A stretch of DNA of 64,000 bases, taken from positions 1,031,001 to 1,095,000 of the forward strand of contig WPIO01000010.1 in assembly GCA_009760855.2 (NCBI GenBank), in the 5' to 3' direction. The notes beneath the pieces are model-generated. The model saw nothing but the letters and a program-made list of their open reading frames with translations. It had not been told where the DNA came from and did not search any database. Shown piece after piece: positions 11,637 to 23,639 of the stretch. The stretch is from Cristatella mucedo. Taxonomy: Eukaryota > Bryozoa > Phylactolaemata > Cristatellidae. Numbering within the stretch: position 1 is the first letter of the stretch; every line of letters starts with the position of its first letter. Made by a program: the position numbers and the translations under genes.

Positions 11637-13645
11637 TTATTTAAATCGCATGCTTTTTTTTAGATATACAATTAGTCGACATACATTTGCAGCATCACTT
11701 GGATTACAACTTTTTCCATGGTTTATTACTCTAAGTTCTTTGAAATCTAACATTCCAAAGCACAGTGTCATAAAATTAGAATTTGTATAGCCTTTTGAAA
11801 CTGCAAGTGAGTAATTGATTGGGTCTGCGTGTCTTGTAGCTCTGTTTCTATTTGATTCATGGTCTGACAATAAAATAGTTTTTACAATTTGTTTCAAACT
11901 TGCTGCTATTGATTTTGCTGTGCATCTAATTCTTCTTTTTTAGTGATTAAAATTCTGTATCTGTCAAACACTTCTTTCGCTACTGGTATTATTCTCAAAA
12001 ATCTACCTGTATCCGGCTTAGTAAATATCTGATTTAGAAATATTCCTAACTAATACTTCGTCATATCATAGTTGAGTCTTATAATTAAATCTTCAAATTC
12101 TGCTTATAGTGTCTAACTCAAAATTATAGTATCTTTATCTTGGTAATTTAAATGGAAGGATGGATTTTCCAATTGGTATATTCACTTCTTGGTGACTGGA
12201 TACTCTGTTACATTTCCAGCAGCTACACAATCAGCTGGCGTCCTTTCTCCACTCCTACCAAGAACGAACCGAAATAGTGATTGATCAAAATAGTAACTAA
12301 TACATGTAATTCTAGTTAGCACTGTGCGTATTAGCATTGAGAAATATATCCTTTGTTATATATTCTATTCTGAAAACATTGTGTCTCTATAAGTTTAGCT
12401 TATTAACTATTTCGTCTCGAGAATATCTGGCATTTCAGCCTTCTTATTGTAAATCAAGTTCATTTCTCAATATTATGCAAATCCGTGCTAAAACCTATTC
12501 CAAATAGCATCGGTGGATATTTACGTCATTTCTGTTCGTTAAGTAATTTATTTACATCTCTTAGTGTTATTTATTTAACATCTAAATGTAATTAATCCCC
12601 CAACGCTACACAGCTGTGCCGAACGCACAATATGCAACTGATCCATCAATGTAAAGGAGCATTACATTTTTTCCACTTACTCGGATCTTGATCACATTTA
12701 GTTTGTCTGTAATTTTTAATTAGAAAATGTGTTGATTTATTACGTGCTAACGTAATCATACGTAACTAGTCATCCATGCCATTGAATTGAGACCAATTTC
12801 AATTTGAAGTTAGCTTATCAGGGTTCTCTAAATTTGTTAAATAAGAACTATAAAAGTCTGATAGATAGAAGATGGATAGAAGTCTGAGCAGCTCGTTCTA
12901 CTTCTTGTACAACTATTTCTTTAAATGCAATACCAAAATACAGCCTTGTAGTGAATTGAAGTGGTTAATCATTATATTAGAAAATGAACTTAATAAATCA
13001 AGTAAAAAGTTAACCATTCGGGACATGGAACACCTCCAAGCTCAGTAACGTAACTTAGACCTAGGAATTGCTTCCTATACTTTGTAAAATTATGGTATTA
13101 ATTAGAGCATTTTCCATCTTTTGGATAACTTATTGTAGCTAGAATTGGACACCTCATAGATCTTTTATAATTAAAACTGCATTTGTGTTATTGCAACTTT
13201 TATATACGGAAGGGTTTTCAGTATAACTAGCGTATTTGTGAAACCTTTTTGAAGTCAAAATTTGCCATCAAAATCTCTAATTAATCGTGTTTTAGGCTCA
13301 ATGAGTTCTACTGTCTTTTAATCCCTGGTTAGATTATTTAGTGTCATGTTTTCATGACTTTTAACTCATTAGTAAATTATAGTTTTTCCCACGCTCGCTT
13401 GACTTTTCAGGTAGACTTAATTTATTACTTAGTAAAGGAGTAATACAATGAAACTACTAGTCCACTTATTGATATGTTGATCTTTAAAGCTGTCCATCTT
13501 CCATTCCCCTCACCTAAAGCAGTATCTTCAGTTGCAATCGCGTTGATTTGATCAGCACCACCTTCAGATGCTTCTATAATTAATATACCACCATAATAAA
13601 ACCAAACCAAGTTAGATCCAATGTGTTTCACTATCCGGTGCATAA
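11637..13645 (-). pseudogene. Decayed coding-like stretch, unrecognised
   Basis: Several protein-like segments follow each other on the minus strand, broken by stops and frameshifts: SASEGGADQINA-type acidic segment around 13.45-13.64 kb (SEGGADQINAIATEDTALGE), NVIKIRVSGKNVMLLYIDGS near 12.65 kb, FTKPDTGRFLRIIPVAKEVF near 11.98 kb and FGMLDFKELRVINHGKSC near 11.7 kb. Order and strand are consistent with one decayed protein or a mobile element. No family recognised and no restoration attempted. Confidence 0.3.
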
Positions 13646-13734
13646 TCTTTCCCGAAAACAGAAGATCTTGTGATTATTGTATACAGAAACCGACACAGCT
13701 AAGAGCTGTTTAAAGCTTATTTGCTTGCTGTTAT

Positions 13735-16700
13735 ACCATAGGTCATAAGAAATTACGTGCCTACGAACGTCTAACTGCTAATCATTTCTGACTTTCCTGA
13801 TCTCCCACACTGGCTGCAGCGTTAGGTACGTCGGCAACTAGTAACCTGAATACTAGTTATAAGCATGCCCACTTATTATCGATTCGTTATCTTAGTTCAA
13901 GTTCATTCCTAAATAGTATTGCTGTTGATAAGACCTGTGAATTAGGCCTTAAAAAAAGAAATCCACTTCTGAGCCGTTGCAGGGGGCTCGGCCGAGAGCT
14001 GAGACACCCATGCTCTGGCTGGAGGTGTGAGCGGAGAACCTGCTTTCTTGAACCGCTCAGAACGATCCCCTCAAAGCGTCACTGTGAGGCTCTCTAACTC
14101 AGTGGTTATCGTCAGGCCTGTTATAACTCTGGTGGCCCAACTTAATGTCTGTCTTTGGAATCCTCGTTAAATGTGCAATAAACCCCTAGTACTATGCGAC
14201 AAAATTTCTGAAAAAAGCCTCGACATTCTCGCCTTTAGCGGAGCTTGGCTAAAATCGATGAACTCACCTTTCATTAAATACGGTACCCCGATTGATTTGT
14301 CAGTCTTTCACACCCCTGAATCAATCGAAACTGGAAGCCAAGTTTCTGTTATCAGGCTCGCGACAGGAACTTCAATCCATTGTGCACCCTCGGAGCAGTC
14401 TTTCGCATCTATTGCATCGATTTCACCAGGTAACGTGCTACCGATAGTGGCAGTAGTCTAACGCCGACCAAGTACCAAGTCTTCATTTATCTCAAATTTT
14501 CTCAAACCTCATTTCGATTCCGTGTGCAAGAAATTGACCTTTCCACAGTATGGGTGCTTTTGAAATTCATTTTGATAACTCATCTGACTTTCCAGCATTG
14601 AATTTCGTGCATTGACTTACTCATTGTTTCTCGTAGCTTGCGTTCAATACTCAACTTAAATTAATGTTCACACACTTGACCAAATTTTCTTTTAAAACAG
14701 CATTTTGTCATCACCAATTCTTAGCAAATCCTGCTTATCTTACCACATGCATATCTCAAGCATTCAGTCAACAATGTGTGCCCTCCTCATCATCTAAAAC
14801 CACTTGTTAATCGCGAAACCTCAAGACCCTTGAAATTGATGCTGTCCAGTTACAAATATCTGCTTCACCTTGGCTGCCTGATGCCCTTTTGACCTGCCAT
14901 CATTGGTAGTTCACTAGAACACGAAGCTAGCTGACAAGCTTGACAACTTTGCACCTCTGAATAGGCCCATTGTGCGCCCTCGCCCAGACGGCCTGTGGTT
15001 TACCACAGACATTAAACTAGCTAGGTATACAAAGCCCAAGCTTGAAAAAGCATACGCAAGATCAGGACTGACTTTCCATCGACAGGCATACACGGACTAC
15101 TGTAGATTGTATCAATTAATTCGAGCTAAAGCCAAGGGTAGCTTCTATAAAAATATTGTTGGATCACAGATGCAAATCCAAATAGCTGATGTCGAGGGTC
15201 AACCGTTCTTTTAACCACTGTCACGTAAGGTCCTTCTTTAATGATACCTGTGATGATTTAGACGATCGCTCCTCTAGATTCTGTGACTAATAGGTAGACA
15301 AGATCTGGGTTCATGCCTAATGTGTCAATACTTCCAGCAATGCTGCCTCTCAATTTCACGTAGTACCTCAATGTTCATATTCAAGCAGGTCACTAGTGAC
15401 CTCGTCCTGAAGATCGTATCCCAATCAAAGATGACAACTAGTCATGTGGACCCTATTCCCACTGTCCTTCTTCTACGAAGCATTGATCTGCAGCTGCACT
15501 GCATAACTAACATCATGCACATGTCATTTGCCTCTGGTTCTGTCACATCCCAACACCTTCAAAAAGCCACTACTCAAGAAAGCGACACTAGACCAAGAGA
15601 AGTTCGGCAACTTCCGCCCAGTCTATTAAAGACGCTTGATTAAGAAGTGGCAGACCAGCTGAACTCATTTATTGAAACTTCAAACCTTGCTGGTCACTTT
15701 CAGTCTCCTTTTAAAGTTTATCATTCCACAGCGTCAGCATTGCCTCGGGTGTACAATGACCTGTTTGCGGTTTATAATCTCCCTCTTGCCGACGTGATTG
15801 CCAATCACAATCTAGGCTTTCACTTCTATGGGATGACACTAAGTTCTACCGCTGCTTTGACCACTCCTAGAACTACAGCACGTTCAATTCACTCAACTCA
15901 CTTGCTGCATGTATTAATGACATCCAAAAAGAGATAATAATAATGATAATGCATTTGATAAAGCGCCCTCAGAGAACTCAATCTCTATCTAGGCGCCTTA
16001 CATTAGCAGCACGTAATCTAAGATTGAATGATGATAAAGCCAACTTGCTAGTTATGGGCTAACCGAGTGTGATTCAGAAATTGGGAAAGCTAACACTCAA
16101 AATTCGCTCTGCCAGCATATCTCCTGTTAAATCTCCTCGAAATCTAGACGTCAGGTTCCAGGGTGATATTTCGTTGGACGACCGAATCTGCTTCACTGTC
16201 AAGGCTGCCTACTTTCAGCCACATTAGAGCATTAAAACTCGTGCTTGTTTGATTTTAATACCACTTCTATGCTAGTACGTGCATTTGTTATGTCCAATCT
16301 TGACCTGCAACTCGCGGCTTGCTGGCCTGCTGCCTCTACACTCCAGCACTTACAGCTGGCTCAAACTAAGCAGCTAGGCTTGTCTGCCGTGAGCATCACA
16401 GTTGCCAAAGCACACCACTTCTCGCCAACCTGCACCGGCTTCCAGTCAAGCAATGCATCGATTAACGGTTTGGTCACTCATTTCAGGTCGTTTCATTATT
16501 TGGCTCCAGCCTACCTATCAGATCTTCTCCCCCACCTGGCTAAGCATCGTACCACCAATATCGAACTGTTTACCTCTACAAATTTCAAATGCTTTGGAGA
16601 CCATGGCTGTCATTTCGCATGCTCGAAAACCCTAGTACTCACTCGTGACCAGCGTCACAACATCTCCTGAATTGTCAGCATTAAAAAATAAATTCAAAAT

Positions 16701-16985
16701 GCATCGATTAATGACAGCATTTAGAGGGTCCAAGAGATTCGTCCTTTATGTGCTTATGGGTGCTGACACTGTTGTGAACCACAGTGAACCAAACTTGCAT
16801 CGTGATCCTGTGCATGTCACCCCTAACCATGGTAGTCTTGTCATTTATTGAGCTTGCCACGGCTAACCACTTGATTGTGCTGCTTTTGCAGCATTTGTAA
16901 AGCGCCTAGAAAGAGATTCAGTTCTCTTAGCTTATTTATAAAATATATTATTCTTAATGTTGTTGTTATTAGTATTATGATAATT
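13735..16985 (+). mobile_element. L2/CR1-like LINE copy, nearly full but decayed
   Basis: The 5' part matches the copy at 51.0 kb (13.75-14.65 kb) and carries endonuclease-domain traces ending in a GXWLKS-type segment (SGAWLKSMNS). Reverse transcriptase traces follow: the RPVSLL-type region near 15.6 kb, the LADVIANHNLGFHFY segment before the degenerate YxDD site near 15.82 kb, then the C-terminal LQLAQ/DLHWL region and the conserved 3' tail (AAAGCGCCTAG..., 16.9 kb). Frames are broken many times. A stray antisense LINE tail is inserted at about 15.94-16.01 kb (AATAATAATGATAATGCATTTGATAAAGCGCCC). Confidence 0.7.
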
Positions 16986-17074
16986 GAATTGTCACCTGTA
17001 GTGATGGATTATACTCTATCAATTCTAGGTTGATTTTATGTCAAGGCAGAATTTAATGCCTTAGATAAGCAGGT

Positions 17075-17195
17075 CCTACAGTTGGTGCGAAATCATACCA
17101 CCAGGTTTGTCAGTCTTGGGCGTCACAGTTGTCATATCAAATCACTTTCAGATGACCTGCATTGGGTCCCCTCCTATCAATGTGTTTATCAAGTA
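17075..17195 (+). mobile_element. Short LINE C-terminal fragment
   Basis: LQLVRNHTTRF and DDLHWVPSYQCVY match the LQLVQN...DLHWL region. It lies directly behind the 13.7-17.0 kb copy. Confidence 0.5.
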
Positions 17196-17527
17196 AGGTT
17201 TAATGGTTGATAAAAGTTGTCAATTCTTAGTCAATTCATTAGTTGCGTGTATAATTGATTGTGGGATTTGAAATGAGTTATTGCCATAGTTACTACAGTC
17301 CTAAGTTCTATAGTTTCTTAATGTGATTTACCTTACTTAGCACTGGGTTTATAAAAACTAAACTGCTATTGATATTACCCAGACTAGAACGCTACCTAAG
17401 ACATTTAGAAGCACAAAAATTGCAAAGAACAGAAGCAATTACATGGCCTTAAAGCTATTGCACAAAAATGATTGTATGTATGCTACAACGTAAGACTTTG
17501 GTTTTGTAATTACAATTTAGATCGACC

Positions 17528-17533
17528 TTTATT
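17528..17533 (-). terminator. AATAAA polyadenylation signal
   Basis: The hexamer lies about 10 bases past the TAG at 17546-17544 on the same strand. This supports a genuine last exon with a very short 3' UTR. Confidence 0.5.
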
Positions 17534-17543
17534 TATCCAATAA

Positions 17544-17865
17544 CTATAGTTTTGCAGGCTTTACAGAGCGTGTTTGAACTTTGCGAACGCTGTTTCTCAG
17601 TCCTGCATTTACTCGCTGAATCGTTGCTGCCGACTTATGAACTGATGGACTTCGGGTACTACTGCCGGAACGATCATGGCCACCACTAACAGAAGTGGAA
17701 TAAGTCAGAGTACCTCTGCCTCGTGTAATCCCTGACAACCCGTGCATTCTTTTGGTATTCCTAGTTGATATATTTCTAGAATATGAAGGAGTGATAGTTT
17801 GATGATGGTGACTTTTCGTTGTATTTTTTGTTCCTTCAACATTAAAAACCTCCGATAAATAGCCT
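17544..17865 (-). CDS. C-terminal exon, Ser/Thr/Arg-rich tail
   Basis: Acceptor GCATTTTTTCTGTTGCCAG, then 106 residues and a TAG stop. Composition is basic and hydroxyl-rich (SGGHDRSGSSTRSPSVHKSA, RNSVRKVQTRS), as expected for an unstructured cytoplasmic tail with phosphorylation sites. Entry is phase 2. Entry in phase 1 from the same acceptor gives a shorter open frame of 57 residues rich in Leu/Ile, so an alternative C-terminus cannot be excluded. AATAAA follows the stop within about 15 bases. Assignment to the receptor gene rests on strand, order and composition. Confidence 0.6.
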
Positions 17866-18115
17866 CTGGCAACAGAAAAAATGCAGCAGATAGTAATACT
17901 GTTAATAACTGCTTTATAAAGCGCCATTCGATGACTTGGTGATTATTCAGGCGTTGAGAATCTCGCATTATGCGAAGGAACAGCAAATGGTTACTGTTAA
18001 AAAACATCTTGCTTAGGCATGCATGAAAAACCCCCATAGTATGATCCACAGAAAATCATGCAAATGCTTACAGAAAAACCCCACAGAGGCATTTTAGTCT
18101 AATCCACGTTTATAA

Positions 18116-18365
18116 CCTGTGTGGTTTCCTTTAATTGATGGCACTGCCCCATCAGTGTATGAGTGGGCTGCAACACTCGATGAGGTATGCAGTCGGAACA
18201 TACTATTAGTGGTTGTTGTGCCAAGAGAGTAGCGGCACTCCGGTGGGCGAAATGGGTGATCAGAGTTTTGCTTCCCCTGCTCTGTGCATATTGGAATAAA
18301 CTGGTGGTGTTGCTCGTTAGCTGGCATTTCATACAGTTCGCCACAATAACCCCAACTACAAGCTA
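18116..18365 (+). repeat. GC-rich repeat block, first copy
   Basis: Shares TTGATGGCACTGCC, GATGAGGTATGC(A/G)GTCG, AGAGAGTAGCGGCACTC and the final CAAGCTA stretch with the block at 19660-19925 at roughly two-thirds identity by eye. The two flank the gag remnant and SINE in the same orientation. Confidence 0.65.
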
Positions 18366-18394
18366 TTTCTGACGGCTGAGGTGGCCTACAGCAA

Positions 18395-18610
18395 TGGTGC
18401 TTGAGCAATTTCAAGCTGGCGATGAATTCGCACCTTAGCTGCTTGCCTGGGAGCTGACGCTCGAGCCGTGCCGTATCAATCCGACAGCAAGACACAAGTA
18501 TATGCCTCTATTTCTGGAAGGAAGCGCCTTCTATGTGTACTCTTACCTGCCTAAGACAATCAAGGATGACTGCCATCTGCTTCGTGAAGCTCTGGTGACA
18601 GCTGGATAGC
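18395..18610 (+). mobile_element. Ty3/gypsy-like gag remnant
   Basis: The plus-strand frame LPLFLEGSAFYVYSYLP-like (seen as MPLFLEGSAFYVYSYLP) followed by KDDCHLLREAL has the 'LP-L-G-A-Y-L-K-D-L-L' layout of Ty3/gypsy (metavirid) Gag. Two stops flank it. No protease or RT found nearby. Confidence 0.5.
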
Positions 18611-19191
18611 CCCGTAGGCATGACTGCAGAGCACCGAGTTACAAAGGCTTGTCGGAGAGAAGGCTGCGACAGAAGGAAAGAAAAGCAGCATCCGCAATCG
18701 CCGACGGTGTGCTGAGCGACAATAGAATATCAGGATGCCACCTTATGGCAAGTGGCGACAGCATTCCATGCTGGTATGGTTTGCCAGGCGCCGATGGTGG
18801 GCAACGAGGCAACGGCCGGCGAGGCAGCTCGAGTCACGAAGGTGACGTTGGCTTGCGACGAACAGGTGAGCTGTGAAGCGGTGCATGTCGGAGACACTGA
18901 ACAGGTCGGAGACCCGGAGCAAGTGGGTGACCCAGCACAGGTGATGCGACGTGGCGGCGGCACCAGGGGTCAAGGCGTGGCGAGCAGAGATGCCTGGTGG
19001 CGACAGCAGTTGTAGAGGTGGCTCCCGGAGACGAGGCGGTGACTTTCAAAGTGGTGGTGATGTTTGATGCACCAGTGGGCTGAGAGGATGCTTGGGCAAG
19101 CGAGGAGCCAGTGGTGGAGAAATATGTGACCCGGCCACGAATGCAGCAGGCTTTTTTCCATTGGACGTACGGTCGCCTGCCACCTCTGGAT

Positions 19192-19375
19192 GGTGAGCCG
19201 TAATGGCTCACTAGGTAAGGCGGTTGCTTTTCACGCCCGCGGTCCCGAGGTCGGGGGTTCGATTTCTTCGGTGGGCGACCCTTTATGCTTTGCCTCGGCA
19301 AGCGGTGGTAATAGTCGTAAAGGCTCTTCTGCCGCTATGCAAAAAGAGGCTGTTAAATCAGCTAGTATTTATTTA
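19192..19375 (+). mobile_element. tRNA-derived SINE, copy 1
   Basis: 5' half looks like a tRNA: A-box-like TGGCTCACTAGG at 19204-19215 and B-box GGTTCGATTTC at 19256-19266. The tRNA-unrelated part (GGTGGGCGACC..., GCAAGCGGTGGTAATAGTCG, CTATGCAAAAAGAGGCTG) recurs in two other copies. Inserted between the gag remnant and a GC-rich block. Confidence 0.75.
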
Positions 19376-19659
19376 TTTAAGAGCCGTTACTTAGCCTATC
19401 AACTAAGGAAGCAGACAGCCGAAGGGTACAGATCGTCAGCTAACCTCTTTCTGCGAACTTCGAAGCTGGCCCTGGTCGTACGGCCGGAGCGGACGAGCCC
19501 GGCAGACAACTTCGGCCAAGATGTGACCTGAGACAACCGGTGTGCTATGAGGACTGTGTGCTGACTGGTTAGTTTCCTCGTCGCCAAAGCAGCGGACCAG
19601 TGGAGCAGAGCAACTACGTGCTGCTCCGGCTACGTCATGGGTGGATCCCCAGATCAGAC

Positions 19660-19925
19660 GGACGTGCGGTTTCGTTGGATTGATGGCACTGCCGCCGATC
19701 GTTGCACGAATGGGCTGTGACATTTGATGAGGTATGCGGTCGCAACGTGCTATTGGGGATTTTTGTGACGAGAGAGTAGCGGCACTCAACTGGGGGGGGG
19801 CGAGAGAGGAGATGAGAGGTTTGCTCTCCCCTTGCACTATGCCTAGTGGAATCAACTGGCGGTCTTGCTCTTCGGCTGGCATTTTGCGCTGTTGTTCACG
19901 ACGATAACTCAAGCTACAATCTGTA
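19660..19925 (+). repeat. GC-rich repeat block, second copy
   Basis: Second member of the pair at 18116-18365. Could be long terminal or untranslated repeats of the gypsy-like element, or two separate insertions. Confidence 0.65.
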
Positions 19926-20199
19926 CTCTATCTTTCTAGGTTAAGCCAAACATGCAGGTTAATAGCCAAATCAACGGATCAATGGTGGGGCGATAACAAA
20001 TTGGCTCTCTTACCGTCGTCACGACTTGCATAATTTCGTTACCAACAACCATGCTGGAAAACGATTTATTCCAGTGAAGCCACATTAGAGTAAAATAGTC
20101 AAGTTTTAAATTGCATTTGAACATAATTAAATTAGGAGATGATGTTATTTTTACCACAATCAAGTTTCAAGCTTAGTGAGAATGTTCAGCTCCAAAATT

Positions 20200-23110
20200 G
20201 CTACTGTCCATATCTTGAGATTTATGAGACGCGATCTCGCCTGCAAACCGCTTACAAAATTCGAAAATCAAATTTCTACAAGAAGACTTTAAAATCAGTG
20301 CTTGTCCAGTAGATTTAAAAACGCGGTAAACATTTGTTAGGAAACGACGTCAGACACGGTCAGAAGCTATCGTATACGAATGCATTCTATACTAGTCGCA
20401 ACTTACGAAAGCAGAGGCTTAAAGATTGCTGGGATAGCCAAACCAAATAGACGTAGTCGTATTCTAGTTTAGACATAACTAGAGCTAGTATGACGGTTGG
20501 CCAGCGACAGCAGTATTCAGTAGACATACTTGACAGGGTGAGATTTCGTTATGACATGTGACTTCGAGAGAAACTTCGAAGGTCTAGAAGTTCCGTAGAG
20601 GGGCCGCCTAAATTAATGCACAACATGACCTTGAAACTCTATCACCATTAAACAGTTGTGTGAGGTGTCACTTTTTACAGTAGGGTATTGGTATCCTATT
20701 AATAAGGGTTCCAATAATTATAGTTTTGCTTTGGGCCATCTTCACAGACCGTAGTAGAGAAGGCGTGTATTAGTCATTACAAGACCTGATATTGATATTA
20801 AGGCCTAAAATGATGGTTACTACTGGAGTTTGCAAGCATAGAAGCTAAGGCCGACCACAAGAACCTATAAATATATAATTTCTGTAAGAATCGTTATCAA
20901 ATCAATTAAAGCTGATTTCCGCCAATAAAAAACTTTGGAACTTTACAGCCGATCTGCCTGATAGATGGCACTTGATTGGACAAAGTTGGAACAATAATTA
21001 ATGAGCTTAATTAATACACTTCTAATTTGTTTTTAAGCTGTCTGATCGTCGTTCTCTATCGATCAAGTTTTATGGTGCGATCATTAGTGTTAAACTCATC
21101 TGTTAGGATAACATGACATTGTCCATCCCAGTTCAAATGCTGCACTTAAAGGATCCTAAGTTGGCATATTGGCAAGGACTTCGGATCGAGAACAAGACGT
21201 ACAAAAGTCAGTGAATTGACTGAGATGAGTATTGTCAGCCAAGAAATGAAATCAAGCATGTTTTTTTTACAATTTCAGCCAAGTAATGCTTACAATGACT
21301 AGTGCATTGAAAGCTGGGTTAACCTGTTACACCGTGTTTAAAACACTGTTACACCGTGTTTAAAAACGGTAACATTGATCTTACATCTAAAATAGGTGAT
21401 AACTATTTTAGTGTTATTTCTATCTGCACACTTAGGATTAAATAAATAGGTATGCAATCTCAGTGATGGAAATAAAGCATGTTAAACTAGTTCAGTGTTT
21501 ACCTGAAATAAGTGTGAAAAGACCAAATTAATATAGGCATTCCAATTACATATCAACACTAACATTTTTGAGTTAATAAAAATCCAAACACGATATAGCT
21601 TGAACTTATCAAAAGTCTATATATAAGTGTGTGTAGGTATGTATGTATTTGTGTGCGTCCATATGTTAAGAAAATGTTATCAGAGTAGAATCTGACTTAC
21701 AAAATATTAGATATGCATAAGTGTGATTAGAGACAAAATAAGTACCTGGATTTTAATCAGAGTCACATGCCGTCTAAATTAAGAATAAGAAAGACAAGAC
21801 AATAAACACAAACGATCAATCGCACAGTCATAGGCATCACAACTCTATATCCCCATGGAATTCAAGTTCTGCATTTGTGAACAATGGCTTTGAGATTACC
21901 ATGCAGCTAAAGGTTATCGGCTGAATAGAAATCGCTTGGACCGTGAAATGGTGCACTGGTATACAGGGGGTTAATTCATTTCCTTAAATATCCTTATTTT
22001 ATAAGGTCGAACATAACACCGAGAGAGATTAGGGTGCAATGCTTAGCATAGAATGGTTTAGATTGAAAATGATAAAGGTTCACTGCATCAAAACCTCATG
22101 AACAGCATACACTATTTTCTTAAATACTTTTTGGGTGAAATTCCGGTGCAATAGAAAATCAGTTTAGCCTTTTAGGTACTAAAGCTAAGGCTTAAAGGAA
22201 AAAGTATAGATGTTCAGGTTTCAAGAAATTTGGATAAAAGCCGAACACATTTAAATTTTAGCTTCGGTGTAACGTTTAGTCAACTAGAGAACGTTACTTG
22301 CGATTATTTCTTTAAGGTGAAATTTTCTGCTGTAACAGTAACGTTGAGTATTTAATGTAGGTCATCAGAAAATTTAACCATTAAGTTCTTAAGCTTATAT
22401 GCTATAGCCAACATACAGAGACGAAACTCAATACTAAAAATAATTCACCAGAGTCAAGAGCTGAGCATGTTGTGTCACTGTTAAAGGGGAGCTTTCTGCT
22501 ACAGGAAAAAGACCAAGTCAGTGCATTACTTTACATACCAAGCTGATGAACCATTATATAAACAGAAATAACTGTAATCGAGTTTCTTGGTACCATATAG
22601 CGACTATTTATAACCTACGAATTAATGCTCTCTATTATTATAACGTTCTGCATGCCCTCGTGGAAGCATAGCCCCATACAAAATATGTTTAACATAATTT
22701 AGAAGTTTCTTAACGAGCAATCAAAATGGACAGATTTTTTTATATCCTTTCATCACCACATTTGCATTATTTTTCAACTAGGAAAGAAAAAAATTGTGCT
22801 TACATTTAGGTAGTACAAAACTTACCTCAATGTGAGGCACAGCTAATTGTAATGATTTAACTGTGCGAAACTGGAAAGTTCTTGTTGCAATCAAAACAAA
22901 AAATTATAAGTATGATCAGCTTTAACAGTTGCGAACTTTTTTTTTTAGCAAATTGGTGGGAATACTTTATATGAATATAAAGAAGAACGGTATTAGCAAT
23001 TTGCTTGTCAAAAATGCGTAAACACACATCTGAGGATTAATAAAATACGGTGCAGACAAAATATCAGCTCAGAGAATCTAGGAAACGTGCCTATTGGCAA
23101 CAGTCAAAGA
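20200..23110. other. Intron-like sequence, missing exon expected here or at 18-20 kb
   Basis: Between the cytoplasmic exon and the last exon. Strong donor-like sites occur (TTGAG|GTAAGT near 22825, CTTTC|GTAAGT near 20406), but none gives a phase 1-in/2-out frame without stops. A 22-bp direct repeat (TTACACCGTGTTTAAAAxAC) is at 21328-21366. Confidence 0.4.
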
Positions 23111-23224
23111 AGTGCTGTTAGAAACAATTTATACGAATGTATGACCTTATCAATTCTTCCCTAGACAAAATCACAATGCGCATGTGGCAAGAGTCGAGCA
23201 AAGTTAAAAAACCAATTTGCTTAC

Positions 23225-23431
23225 CTTGTAAAGACCTTTTTGAGAACAGGGATGGGGCAGAACAAATACTGAAGTTTGATTCCATCAAATTCTTATTCAG
23301 TGTAGCCGAGCGTGAATTTTCGCTATGCTTACTGTCGAATTTTGCTAAAGGCGTTTTTTTTAATATACCAGACTCTGTCTTGAGAGCTGCACCATCTTTT
23401 AATGATCTTATTTTCACTCTTTTATTATAAC
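23225..23431 (-). CDS. Cytoplasmic juxtamembrane exon
   Basis: A very good acceptor (TTACTTTTCTTTCAG) and a phase-1 frame that joins the membrane exon as Gly-Tyr-Asn-Lys-Arg. The start YNKRVKIRSLK is a classic basic stop-transfer run; it continues into a Ser/Lys-rich segment (ILKKTPLAKFDSKHSENSRS, SLFSKRSLQ) without kinase or other recognisable domain. The donor CAAG|GTAAGC (GT at 23224-23223) leaves phase 1; 207 bases. If not spliced, the frame stops at 23118. The plus-strand ORF here is the shadow. Confidence 0.65.
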
Positions 23432-23639
23432 CTGAAAGAAAAGTAAGTGGAGGGAATTGATAAGTGAAGTGAAATATGAGGCTCAGCATATGCGGTTCTA
23501 GTATGCAGCTAGCACTAGATAGTTAAAGAAATTGCACGAAAAGTACATATTTTAGCTGAAAAGTGAGCCATACATAATTCAAAATCACCTGTTTAATAGG
23601 TTTAGGTAAACATGAAATATATTTTGTATTTAGTGTTCG

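Noticed and set aside
18834-19301. 155-codon minus-strand ORF
   Set aside because: It crosses the SINE and the gag-related GC-rich stretch antisense; composition reflects GC content.
20013-20052. 40-bp minus-strand mini-exon (TTTTCCAG ... GACG|GTAAGA) as the missing cytoplasmic exon
   Set aside because: The length fits (3n+1) but the required frame contains a stop; other frames do not match the neighbouring phases.
23137-23430. 97-codon plus-strand ORF
   Set aside because: Exact antisense of the cytoplasmic exon; the minus strand has a far better acceptor and a frame that continues the membrane exon.
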